From the NCBI RefSeq assembly GCF_026151205.1, contig NC_087074.1, positions 20,614,765 to 20,678,764 on the forward strand: a DNA stretch of 64,000 nucleotides, in the 5' to 3' direction. Under the pieces are notes generated by a model. That model had not been told where the DNA came from, ran no database searches, and saw only the letters and a program-made list of their open reading frames with translations. Below are positions 41,191 to 51,795 of this stretch, piece by piece (within the stretch, counting starts at the first letter, position 1; each line of letters opens with the position of its first letter). The stretch comes from Bolinopsis microptera. Its lineage: Eukaryota > Ctenophora > Tentaculata > Lobata > Bolinopsidae. Made by a program: the position numbers and the translations under genes.

Positions 41191-42148
41191 ACTGTGTACT
41201 TTTCCTTCATTTGTTTGAAAGTGTGCAAAATACAAACAAATATTGAATTTTGACCTTCGTGATTGAATGCCTGTCAACAGTGCCCAAAATGCGCCATTTT
41301 GTTCTTGTTATGATTTACCTGGGGACCTCAGGCTATCATGTTCATTAACATAGAATATGTAAGTTATGATTTGAACACAACTAAGCTTGTGATCATCACC
41401 ATCTGCCAACCTATTTTACTAAGTAGTGATCACAATGTACTTGTAGTTGTACAATGTACTTGTAGTGATCACAATGTACTTGTACAATGTACAATGTACA
41501 ATGTACTTGTAGTTGGTCATAGAACAGGATTGTCTGATCCATGTGGAAATTATTTATTGTATAGATATGATATACACTTTAAAGCTAATAGTGCAAGTGG
41601 ACAGCCGAGGTACAAATAGTCTTTTAGTTTCACTATCATGACACAAATTTTTGTAACAGTGTTTAATGCGCATTGCGCAACTATGCAATTGCTATCTTTT
41701 ATATAGTGTTCTTTATAATTTACATGGATTATAAATTATTTCTTAACCATTCAGTTGTTTAAGATAAAGGCGTATTGTATTACTTATTATTACGCGTGTT
41801 GATATTTTACAAAATTTATTGTTATCACTTTATCATTTATATATGGTTTAAAATGACATTACATTTATAGCAGTAGCTTAGAAGTAAATTTATTTTAATA
41901 TGCAGTGTTTCAATTGTTTTACCTTCAACGATAATGAATCAAATAAATTTTTCTGACTTGGATTTTTAAATTAAAATACTCATCACCACTAAATTGCGGT
42001 TTTAGTATCACTCCAAGTTATATCAGTGCAAAGTTGGATCATGACTTGGATAGTTTAACGCTAACTCCTCCTCCCAGGCACATTACCCCTCACATTACCC
42101 TCCCATAACCCCTCACATTACCCCTCCCAGGCACATTACCCCTCATAG
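41191..42148. other. Intron between E45 and E46
   Basis: Holds a short repeat of CAATGTACTTGTAGT (about 41430-41515), also present at 42448-42536. A 93-codon open frame at 41338-41619 runs through it and has no domain. CACATTACCCCTC repeats (about 42078-42147) provide the C/T tract of the E46 acceptor. Confidence 0.55.
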
Positions 42149-42354
42149 AATTGACGGGAGAAGGAACGGGAGCCTCAAAGTGTCCTATCTGCCACAAAGA
42201 ATTTCAGAACCCCCGTAACGCGGCACGACACTATGAGACTGTACACCTAAAGCTTAAAAACTACGGTTGTCCATTTTGTGGGAGAAGATTTGGCCAGAAG
42301 GCCACGGCGAAGGCTCACGTCCTTAGAGTTCATGCTATGAGCCACCTAAAATGA
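42149..42354 (+). CDS. E46: two-finger terminal exon
   Basis: Acceptor ACCCCTCATAG ends at 42148; TGA at 42352-42354; 67 codons. Finger 1: CPICHKEFQNPRNAARH then YETVH, linker LKLKNYG. Finger 2: CPFCGRRFGQKATAKAH then VLRVH. Both fingers are full C2H2. Confidence 0.86.
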
Positions 42355-42447
42355 AAGAATTAATGAAGAGACGATAAAAAAGAAGTACGTTGGGAATCGT
42401 CATCGAATATGTGTTTCGTTTATCATATTTCGATTATACAAGGCTTA

Positions 42448-42536
42448 TAATGATACTTGTAGTGATCACAATGTACTTGTAGTGACCACAATGTACTTGT
42501 AGTTGTACAATGTACAATGTACAATGTACTTGTAGT
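42448..42536 (+). repeat. CAATGTACTTGTAGT repeats
   Basis: The same motif as at 41430-41515. It lies inside a 25-bp direct repeat (TTTATCATATTTCGATTATAC at about 42418 and 42535). Confidence 0.8.
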
Positions 42537-42714
42537 TTATCATATTTCGATTATACACGTAACCATGGTAACAAGGCTTATAATTTATCAAAAAATATCA
42601 CCGTAAAACATATTTCACATTATTCTTCTAGTATTCTAAATTTTTTTAAAAATTTCGAACAAAATGGGCTGCATGTTGCGTGTCTACATTCCACTAATTA
42701 AACCCCAATTTCAG

Positions 42715-42920
42715 GTTCAGATTCGGAGACCAGGTGCGGGTTATGTGACAAGGCCTTCAGAGGTATATCCCGCAGAGCAAACCTTTACCGTCACATCCAC
42801 ACCATCCACTCCAAGAGCTACAACTTCCCCTGTCCCGTCTGCAACAAGATCTTCAACCAAAAGAGCAATTTGAAGAGGCACGTCAAGAATATTCATCTCC
42901 AGAACTTTAATATCCCTTGA
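42715..42920 (+). CDS. E47: two-finger terminal exon
   Basis: Acceptor CCCAATTTCAG ends at 42714; TGA at 42918-42920; 67 codons. Finger 1: CGLCDKAFRGISRRANLYRH then IHTIH, linker SKSYNFP. Finger 2: CPVCNKIFNQKSNLKRH then VKNIH. Leucine at helix position 4 in both fingers, as in classical C2H2 fingers and in E50 to E57. Confidence 0.88.
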
Positions 42921-43380
42921 TCTCTGAGACTCTGAAGCTCATATTATTATCATTTTGTTTGAACTTTTGAATTTAGATTTTTTGGTCGGTTATTATATTA
43001 ATTGTTTTGTGCGCTTGAGAAGGGATTAATTTATGGCTCAAATATTGTTGTTTTCAGTTTAAGCTTATTTTGGTGCATCAAAAAGGAACAGAAATTTAAA
43101 ATACCGCACCGCCAATATCACAGTAGAGTACAGTATGTAGTAGGTCGCATTCTCCTACAAATAGAAAATTACGAATTTCTCAGAAAATTACGATCTTCTT
43201 CTGAACTTCTCAGAAAGATAATACTGAGATAGTTATCCTACCTTAATTTAATGGTGTCCCCAGTATCAAGGCAGTTAGCTAATTAGACTATTCCAGTTTT
43301 CCTCAGCCTCCAACCCCTTTCCGTGCCCTCCCTTCACCGACCTCAACTTAACAATGATTGACTCTACCTTAACCAATCAG
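42921..43380. other. Intron between E47 and E48
   Basis: AT-rich, then pyrimidine-rich from 43285. No repeat seen. Confidence 0.5.
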
Positions 43381-43613
43381 GTCTGACGTGTCCTCTGTGT
43401 AAGAAACGGTTCCAATGTCGGAGAAATCGAGACCGCCACTTTGACTCGGTTCACCTGAAGCTGAAGAACTTCAAGTGTCCACTGTGTGAACACAGGTACT
43501 CCCAGAAAGTACACCTCAAGGGTCACATGAAGCGAATCCACCACTTTGTGTACGATGACAACGAGGCTGCTGGGTTCCCTGAATTGGGGACAAGTCTGAA
43601 GAAGACGCCGTGA
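43381..43613 (+). CDS. E48: two-finger terminal exon
   Basis: Acceptor TTAACCAATCAG ends at 43380; TGA at 43611-43613; 76 codons. The first finger begins at residue 3: CPLCKKRFQCRRNRDRH then FDSVH, linker LKLKNFK. Finger 2: CPLCEHRYSQKVHLKGH then MKRIH. Tail of 25 residues. The stop sits at the first unit of a TACGTGA repeat. Confidence 0.88.
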
Positions 43614-43668
43614 TACGTGATACGGGATACGTGATACGTGATACGTGATACGTGATACGTGATTCGTG
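43611..43668 (+). repeat. 8-bp ATACGTGA repeat at the E48 stop
   Basis: About seven copies of TGATACG starting at the stop codon TGA. Confidence 0.85.
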
Positions 43669-43669
43669 A

Positions 43670-44680
43670 CCTGGTGTTGATTAATTTGTCGACCAGTGGC
43701 TGGCGCTAATCTTACTCTTAGGAGGCACTGATTTGCCAAACTGTTTCAAACTCTGAATGATATCTATGATAAGCCGTTAAATGGTTTCCATCGGTAGAAA
43801 TTGGTGCTTTTGAATTTTATAACGGATCCAATTAAATGGAAAATAATTAAAATAATTAAAAAGTTATCCAATTTATCCTCCGGGGAATCCTCTAAATGTT
43901 GACCATATGAATTTGATCAATTCGGTCGAATACATTTATATAAGCTGTTGATTGGTTTTAAACATTTTTTTACTTTCATTACTTAAACCGTATTTTGTAT
44001 CAGTATTGTGGAATGTGGATACATGACTGTCAACATTTCTTCACCGAATTTTTAACTAATCTCTAATTAAACTTCAAATAACCGAGTTTCCTTTCTTTCA
44101 TCTCATCTAACATTTTCAATCAATATTTCTCGAATAATTTTAAACCTAAATGGAAACTACCGCGAATAATGAAGAATAACCAAAAGTAATCGTAATTAGT
44201 AATGCTATGACGTAAGTACCGCTATGGGGTTGCTAAGAGTGTGGCGTTGCTAAGGGTGTGGCGTTGCTAAGGGTGTGTCTGACTAGTGAAAGTGGTTGCT
44301 TTTACACGAAACTGAGAGTCACATTTATTGTAAAATGGTTTGGTGTACGAGAAATTGGACAGAGTGGGATGAGATGCCGCTTTTCACTTCAGCATTTTTT
44401 CTGGGAAAGATACGATCTATGAACAGCGACCGAAATAAATATTGTAAATACTGTTTTGTGCGACGAAATGCAGCTCTTGAATTGACCTATTTGAAATTGT
44501 GTTAAAGTTTAATTTAACTAGGAGAAAAAATAACAAAAAAATTAAACTTAATAACTTTCGTAACTACCACTACTATGTTTGAACGTATACTAGTTCCTAA
44601 TCAATGTAAGTTGAGGGCTTCGTAATATACATAATATATAACACTGAAATTATTTAACACTCTACATAACAATAAAAACA
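43670..44680. other. Intron between E48 and E49
   Basis: AT-rich. Three copies of GGCGTTGCTAAGGGTGT at about 44230-44277; otherwise nothing recognised. Confidence 0.5.
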
Positions 44681-44684
44681 ACAT

Positions 44685-44785
44685 CAGATAACTAATAACT
44701 TAATTAATCACTTAGTTAATTAATTAATCACTTAACTAATCACTTAATTAATTAACTAATCACTTAATTAATTAATTAATTAAAA
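44685..44785. repeat. TTAATTAATCAC repeats before E49
   Basis: Irregular array of TTAATTAA and AATCACTTA units ending at the C/T tract of the E49 acceptor. Confidence 0.8.
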
Positions 44786-44807
44786 CCTCTCGTCCCCCTC
44801 CTCCCAG

Positions 44808-45043
44808 TGCCAGGACAGCAGTGGCGGTGTAAGGTGTGTGACAGGGTGTTCCACGGTAAGGGGTGCAAGTCCCAATACAACCGCCACTACAAGGTAGTCC
44901 ACCTCAACATCAAGCCCTTCCGGTGCGACCAGTGCGGCAAACGGTTCAGTCAGAAGTGTAACAGGAGACAACACATGGCACGGCATCACGGTGCTGAGCA
45001 GGACCTGGGGTATGCTCTCAGTATGCTGAGAAAGACGGAGTGA
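44808..45043 (+). CDS. E49: two-finger terminal exon
   Basis: Acceptor CCCTCCTCCCAG ends at 44807; TGA at 45041-45043; 77 codons. Finger 1: CKVCDRVFHGKGCKSQYNRH then YKVVH, linker LNIKPFR. Finger 2: CDQCGKRFSQKCNRRQH then MARHH. Tail of 23 residues. Last exon before a 10-kb gap filled by repeats. Confidence 0.88.
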
Positions 45044-45162
45044 GATGCTTTTCTATATATATGTATATATATAGATTTCTATATCGTGCTAAGATCTGGA
45101 GCTCTGTTTCATGAGTTTGGTTGGAATCAGGGAAATCAGTCCAATGTGGATGAACCTGATTA

Positions 45163-45485
45163 GGGGCCATCTACTTAGGACGTCCGGCAAATAGGGAGGA
45201 GGTGGTTTTGGAATTTCGGTTAAACCCGGACAGGGGGAGGGGGTGGTTTCTGAAAATCCGGACGTCCGGAAATTTTGGCAGAATTAACGAAAAAGTCGCA
45301 TTTATTTCAACTCTTTGACAATGAATTTGAGTTGGTTTTATTTGTACTATTAAAAGTAGCTGGAAATCCGGACGTCGGGGGAGGGGGGGGGGGGGTGGTT
45401 TTGAAAATTCGAACACACCCGGACAGGGGGAGGGGGGTGGTCTGAAAATCTGTGATTTTGGCGGACGTCCTAAGTAGATGGCCCC
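45163..45485. mobile_element. MITE with TTA target duplication (PIF/Harbinger-like)
   Basis: Perfect 24-bp terminal inverted repeats starting GGGGCCATCTACTTAGGACG (45163-45186 and 45462-45485), flanked by TTA on both sides (45160-45162 and 45486-45488). Length 323 bp. Internally GACGTCCGG, GGGGGAGGGGGTGG and related words recur. A three-base TTA duplication is the hallmark of PIF/Harbinger insertions. Confidence 0.85.
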
Positions 45486-45489
45486 TTAC

Positions 45490-46677
45490 CACTTAGGAGG
45501 TTAAGATATTTTGTAACCACTAAAACTGAATGAGAAAACCGAAAAGGCGGGGAACATGCGTTAAATAAGATTTATTTTTAAGTAATTTTAAACAAACATT
45601 ATTTTTATCAGAGTTTTAAATTCTAAACAAAGCAGTTTTTACATAGGTGATTATTTTGCAGAAAACCAGATAAATTTAAAGTATAGCATGTATAAACATT
45701 TTTATGTATTATATAATCTTAACTGCATGTAATAAACATTTTCCGAGGTAACTGCTCAAATTAATCTGCTGTAAATGTTTATTGGGATTACTTTATCCAT
45801 TTCTGTGATAGCGTTACCAGTTACCGAAGATAATCTTAGTTTTTCAAATACTTTCCAGATTTTATGTTCTTAAATTTCTAAACTCATTTGTTTGCTACAC
45901 CTAAAATGTTTGGTTAAATTATATCTTAAAACAAAGCTAAACTGCGAAGTGTTGCAATAAAAATGCACGCGGAGTTGAATATATTAACATGAAAATGTTT
46001 CAATGCATTACATCCAGTATTATGCAGAATGAGACTGCATATTATTCTGGAGCGGATCTCAGCTCTCAGTTTTATCACTTCATGCATATTTCACAGCAAT
46101 TTCACGTACATTATCTTATTCGAGCATGCCAAAAAGCAGCATGATTTAAGATTTAAGCTCATCATATGCAGTATCTTATTATGCAGCATGGGAAAAACTA
46201 CGCAATCTTTTACTATCGTAGTGTTATATTCTGAGCCTGGAATGTTCTTAGCAGACACCTTGGTCGGTTGCCGCATATTTTGTTACTTTATCTTCCCGGT
46301 CACAGTTTCCCCTAGTAGGTCCAGGTCCGTGAGCATTATTAGCCGCATTATTAGCCGCATTATTAGCCGCATTATTAGCCGCACTGTCGCTAAGGTCTGT
46401 AATGTGTAACTTAAAGTTATAGTGTAACTTATGTTTGCTATTTTAACAGTTATATAACCAGATAGGGCTTTTGACAAGCAGTCTGCATGGTTAACTCACT
46501 TATGTGAAGAAGTTTTGATTTTAGAAAATTAAACTCAAATGTTAAAACACTAAATATTGTAACTTAAATTAATAAAAGAGATTGCCGAATAAAGTTGTTT
46601 CACTGTGTAAACGTCAGGGTTAATACAATTCCTCTACTGAACTGCTGAACCAATGTCCCCATTTCTTCGTACTAGCA
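45490..46677. other. AT-rich non-coding stretch
   Basis: No finger relic. A short repeat ATTAGCCGC (x4) at about 46337-46382. The overlapping open frames on both strands look like chance. Confidence 0.45.
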
Positions 46678-47066
46678 CAGTATGATTATCAAATGTGTGA
46701 TATTCACACAGTATGATTATCAAATGTGTGTTATTCACACAGTATGATTATCAAATGTGTGATATTCACACAGTATGATTATCAAATGTGTGATATTCAC
46801 ACAGTATGATTATCAAATGTGTGATATTCACACAGTATGATTATCAAATGTGTGATATTCACACAGTATGATTATCAAATGTGTGATATTCACACAGTAT
46901 GATTATCAAATGTGTGATATTCACACAGTATGATTATCAAATGTGTGATATTCACACAGTATGATTATCAAATGTGTGATATTCACACAGTATGATTATC
47001 AAATGTGTGATATTCACACAGTATGATTATCAAATGTGTGATATTCACACAGTATGATTATCAAAT
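46678..47066 (+). repeat. 31-bp satellite
   Basis: About 12.5 nearly perfect copies of a unit containing ACACAGTATGATTATCAAAT and GTGTGATATTC. Not related to any exon I can see. Confidence 0.95.
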
Positions 47067-47429
47067 GGCGCTGCTGCAAACCGGAGTCATTTACCATGGA
47101 AATGTTGTGGTCTGCCTATAGATTCTACTGCTCGACTGTCATTCCTATTCTATGTGTAGATGTAAAATACAGATTTATTGGAACTCTGTGAAATTTGTGA
47201 TATCAGTGACAATCATCTTATCTTTGGATAGTTTATGTCTAAAAAAGAGAGTCCCTTACTTTATTGGATTATTTAGCAAGATTCTGCGAGCTCACAACAT
47301 AACCGGCTGAACTAACCGGCTGATTCTGGTAGTTACCATAGTTACACTACTAGTTACCATAGTTACACTAACCGGCTGATTCTGGGGTTTGGTTGGTCAA
47401 TAGTGGAAGGTGATTGGTTTTTATCAACC

Positions 47430-48664
47430 TCTCACCAGAATCCACATGTACACAACCTACTAGCAGTTTCTCTTGAACCTCCCACCAGAATCCACATGTA
47501 CACAACCTACTAGCAGTTTCTCTTCAACCTCCCACCAGAATCAACATGTACACAACCTACTAACAGTTTCTCTTGAACCTCCCACCAGAATCCACATGTA
47601 CACAACCTACTAGCAGTTTCTCTTGAACCTCCCACCAGAATCCACATGTACACAACCTACTAACAGTTTCTCTTGAACCTCCCACCAGAATCCACATGTA
47701 CACAACCTACTAGCAGTTTCTCATCAACCTCCCACCAGAATCCACATGTACACAACCTACTAGCAGTTTCTCTTGAACCTCCCACCAGAATCCACATGTA
47801 CACAACCTACTAACAGTTTCTCTTCAACCTCCCACCAGAATCCACATGTACACAACCTACTAGCAGTTTCTCTTCAACCTCCCACCAGAATCCACATGTA
47901 CACAACCTACTAGCAGTTTCTCTTCAACCTCTCACCAGAATCCACATGTACACAACCTACTAACAGTTTCTCTTGAACCTCCCACCAGAATCCACATGTA
48001 CACAACCTACTAGCAGTTTCTCTTCAACCTCCCACCAGAATCCACATGTACACAACCTACTAGCAGTTTCTCTTCAACCTCCCACCAGAATCCACATGTA
48101 CACAACCTACTAGCAGTTTCTCTTCAACTTCCCACCAGAATCCACATGTACACAACCTACTAGCAGTTTCTCTTCAACCTCCCACCAGAATCCACATGTA
48201 CACAACCTACTAGCAGTTTCTCTTGAACCTCCCACCAGAATCCACATGTACACAACCTACTAGCAGTTTCTCTTCAACCTCCCACCAGAATCCACATGTA
48301 CACAACCTACTAGCAGTTTCTCTTGAACCTCCCACCAGAATCCACATGTACACAACCTACTAGCAGTTTCTCATCAACCTCCCACCAGAATCCACATGTA
48401 CACAACCTACTAGCAGTTTCTCTTGAACCTCCCACCAGAATCCACATGTACACAACCTACTAACAGTTTCTCTTCAACCTCCCACCAGAATCCACATGTA
48501 CACAACCTACTAACAGTTTCTCTTGAACCTCCCACCAGAATCCACATGTACACAACCTACTAGCAGTTTCTCCTCAACCTCCCACCAGAATCCACATGTA
48601 CACAACCTACTAGCAGTTTCTCTTGAACCTCCCACCAGAATCCACATGTACACAACCTACTAGC
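47430..48664 (+). repeat. 50-bp satellite, part left of the LINE
   Basis: About 25 copies of a unit containing CCCACCAGAATCCACATGTA and CACAACCTACTAGCAGTTTC. It stops abruptly inside a unit (CTACTAGCA) where the LINE begins. Confidence 0.94.
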
Positions 48665-49080
48665 ATCAATGAGATTTCATAACTCTATACAACATTCAAA
48701 ATTCACATACAAATCTATAAATAATCAAGTGCGTTCTCTTCAGTATTACTCAAGTTCAGTGCGATAGTCCCTTATTACGTAAACGCTACAAACAAATCAA
48801 ATACAAATAACACCTCACAAAACTACACAACACAAAAGCAACCACTTTATTCGATTTCTATTTTTTAGCCAAATCAGTTATTTAAATCATACTGATAAGG
48901 CCCTAGATAAGGACACTTTATTTCACTTAATTATCCGATTTTAGCTTAGAATAATATAATTTACTTTTAAATCATATCACGATTCTGTAGCATACAGGAC
49001 CTCCGGTTCTCGTGAAAGAATCTGATTTGAACTATAGTTTTATATACTATCAGTATCATAATCATAATATTTAGTTATAA

Positions 49081-49488
49081 ATGGAACCCACTGTTACATC
49101 TGAAAATAAAGTCAAGATCAAATGTTCAAGCTGCAGCGGCTGGTGTTACTCTATTAGAAATATTCGCACATGCTCATGGTGTCAAAGTAATGTCCATGTC
49201 AAATGTTTTAAGGATAATTTAGGCTGTACGAGTTGCTGTGAAAGTATCATTCCTGGATTTCACGCAACCTACTATGAAATCTATGACGACTACAGTAAAC
49301 TTAATAGTGACATATTTAATCCGTACGATCAGAATAGTCGATTTAATCTTATTGGCGACGCCATGACCAACGAAGAGCATCAAGATTCAACTTGGAGCAA
49401 TATTTCATCTTTCCTAACTAGTTGTCAGTATAAACAACAACGTAACGTGAAAAAATCTACCTGCTCTCAACTTAAAACATTTTCTATA
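49081..49488 (+). CDS. LINE N-terminal part with PHD-like zinc finger (interrupted)
   Basis: Starts MEPTVTSENKVKIK. Residues 15-53 have the C4HC3 spacing of a PHD finger: CSSC, then CSWC, then HVKC, then CTSC. Such fingers are typical of the first protein or N-terminal part of CR1-like elements, where they are thought to help bind nucleic acid or protein. The frame runs into a TIR element after KTFSI. The original reading frame probably continued or ended near the endonuclease part at 51795. Confidence 0.75.
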
Positions 49489-51795
49489 GGGGTCATTCAT
49501 AAACGAAAACTCAGACTCAAATTGTGAGATAATCTTAGATTTTGAGATCAAATTCGCTTTTGGTATTCGTAAAGTTAAGTATTTGCGGGCTGAGTATTTT
49601 GTCGCTAGTAAATGCTCAGAGTTGGAACTAGCACTCAAATCGGTATTCATAAAGTTAGTATTTACTCGTCACCCAAAACTAACTCAAGATTGGTATTCAT
49701 AAAGTAAGCAAATGATCAAAACTCATGCTCAAAATGTGAGAACCGAATTCACATTCTCAAATCATTTTCTCACCTATTGCTCAACGACTTTTAACGTCAA
49801 TAACTTCCCTTCTAATTGATATTTTCACTTCAAATTTTTAGGGACGACTGATCCCCACTGCCAGTACAAAAGCTCTAATATATTTTTTCCCGATTGGATG
49901 ACGTTTTTGCAAATTTTCCCAGAAAAATAAACACGTTAGAGTATAAGCTTCCTTGTAAGTCCAATATAGATGCGACCATTACGGTTAGTTAAAGCTAAAA
50001 ATGGTGTCCCCACGACATTCAGGAGCCAAGTAACGCAGATCAGTCATCAATTCAAAAAATAGTTATAAAAAACCTCTCTGAAAGCTTTGGCTAGGACTAG
50101 CGATAAAAATTGCGTACCGAGATGATTGTAATAGGCTGAACAGTGAAAACAAACGTACACTGCTAATTGCTAATATGAAATGCAATTTCCAACCACCATT
50201 GATAGTTAAAATATAATTGAGCTTACCGTCCGCATCAAGCTGAAAACCGATGTAACATTCTGAGTATATATTGATATTTCCGCCAACACGGTAAATGTCA
50301 TACTCGTAACTTGTGATCCTACAGTGATGAAAACTTGTATTAGTACGTTTGAAAGACCCCGTCATAAAGACAATAATTTGGATTAAATTAAGTTTCAAAT
50401 TCAATGCTCATTACACACTCCGAGACTTTGTATTGTTTTATCTGATTTGCACGATTCGAGTTCATACTGACTGTAGTAGACATCTCACTGGCGCTGACAA
50501 CAGATATATCGTCTCCGTCCACAGATCTGTCTAGCTCTAGTAAATCATCCATGTATGACTTAGGGGGTGGTATATATGAGGTGGCACCAGCTACAACACC
50601 AAAATCTAACCGCTGGACAAGAGGGTCCGGAGTTATCTCAGGATTTAGATTTCCTAACAAAAAATCTAAAAACTTCTTCTCATCAGCGTTCAAATCTGGA
50701 TCTACATTTCCTGTTGATTTGTCAGTTTTCTCCAGTAGCCTTGATTTTTTATTGGAAAAAGATCTCGCTACTTGATCTTCGGTGGTCATATTATTGAGTT
50801 CTTGAGCTATTTCTCTAGAAATGTCCATTCTCGCTTGTTTTTTTTTGACGATTTATCTCTTGGTCCCAAAAAATGCCTGGCCATCCAGTCAACGGACGGT
50901 TCTTCAAAGCGGAACTGGGTTTTGTAGTAAAAGTCCGTTTGGGGCTGACGTCGGGTCTTGAATGTTCTAGTCGAATGTGCAGGGCCGGTGGTAAAAGAGG
51001 AAGTGCCATAGAGCTCAGACTTAACACAAGCTGAGTTCAAACTTCGTCAATTAATCAATAACAAAATTAATCAATAACAAAAGACACAATCATGTCGAAA
51101 ACATGCCACGAACATGATCATACAAAAGTTCAGCTTACCTTTCTATCACTGTCGGTATTGGGTTAGAATAATCTGCTAGGTAATTTTTGAACATCGATAT
51201 GTATTTAATAAAGTTTGAGAAATTGACGGCAAACCACAGTAAAACTACGGTGGGTTTCGGGAAACTACCGTGGGTAAAAGAAAATTACCTGTAGGGGACA
51301 CAATATCGCACACGCAACATTCATTATAGATATCAAGAATGATTCTGAATTATCTTCGGAGTCAAGGGTGTTGTCATTTTGCCGCCATTTCAAGATTGCG
51401 ATATCACAAATTCCATCACAGACATATGCGGTACGTGATGTGCGAATGTCGAATGTACTCGACACAAATGTTTATTTCACATTCCTTCGATACATCGATG
51501 TACATCCGAATTTGGGTGTTTTCCCATTAACATAAGATGGCAAACAAAAGATCTGAATTAACCTGTCGTTCTTCTTAAAATACTGATTTGAGTATTTGAG
51601 TGCTAGTTTGAGAGCATTTTAGTGAGTATTTACTTGAATGTAAGTCATACTCACGATGAATTCAGCTTGAGTATTAGTTTTTACTGGGCAGTAAATGCTC
51701 AAACTTTGTGAATACCGATTTTGAGACTCAGAAAAATCTAAGTAATCACTAGCGAGTATTTACTTAAGAAATACTTAGTTATTATGAATGACCCC
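49489..51795. mobile_element. DNA transposon nested in the LINE
   Basis: Terminal inverted repeat GGGGTCATTCATAA (49489-49502) against TTATGAATGACCCC (51782-51795). Inward of this, both ends contain imperfect inverted blocks of about 200 bases built of words such as GGTATTCATAAAGT and AGTATTTACT. The target duplication is not clear (left flank TTCTATA, right flank TTCTGAA). Length 2307 bp. Minus-strand open frames inside may be remains of its genes; no transposase catalytic core was recognised. Confidence 0.75.
50388..50828 (-). CDS. Possible accessory protein gene of the nested DNA transposon
   Basis: 146 codons on the minus strand, starting MDISREIAQELNNM. The first 35 residues (IAQELNNMTTEDQVARSF, then NKKSRL) recall the last helix of Myb/SANT-like DNA-binding domains found in the second protein of PIF/Harbinger elements; this is a weak resemblance. 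The rest is acidic and Ser-rich. An overlapping frame (50807-51040, containing FRFEEPSVDWMARHFLG) lies upstream and may be an earlier exon or a frameshifted part. Confidence 0.35.
   Translation of the reverse strand: MDISREIAQELNNMTTEDQVARSFSNKKSRLLEKTDKSTGNVDPDLNADEKKFLDFLLGNLNPEITPDPLVQRLDFGVVAGATSYIPPPKSYMDDLLELDRSVDGDDISVVSASEMSTTVSMNSNRANQIKQYKVSECVMSIEFET

Noticed and set aside
41338-41619. 93-codon frame after E45
   Set aside because: Runs through CAATGTACTTGTAGT repeats; no domain or splice context.
46029-46477. Overlapping frames on both strands near 46 kb
   Set aside because: Low-complexity ends (ISRIISRI, IMRLIMRL) from a 9-bp repeat and no recognisable protein.
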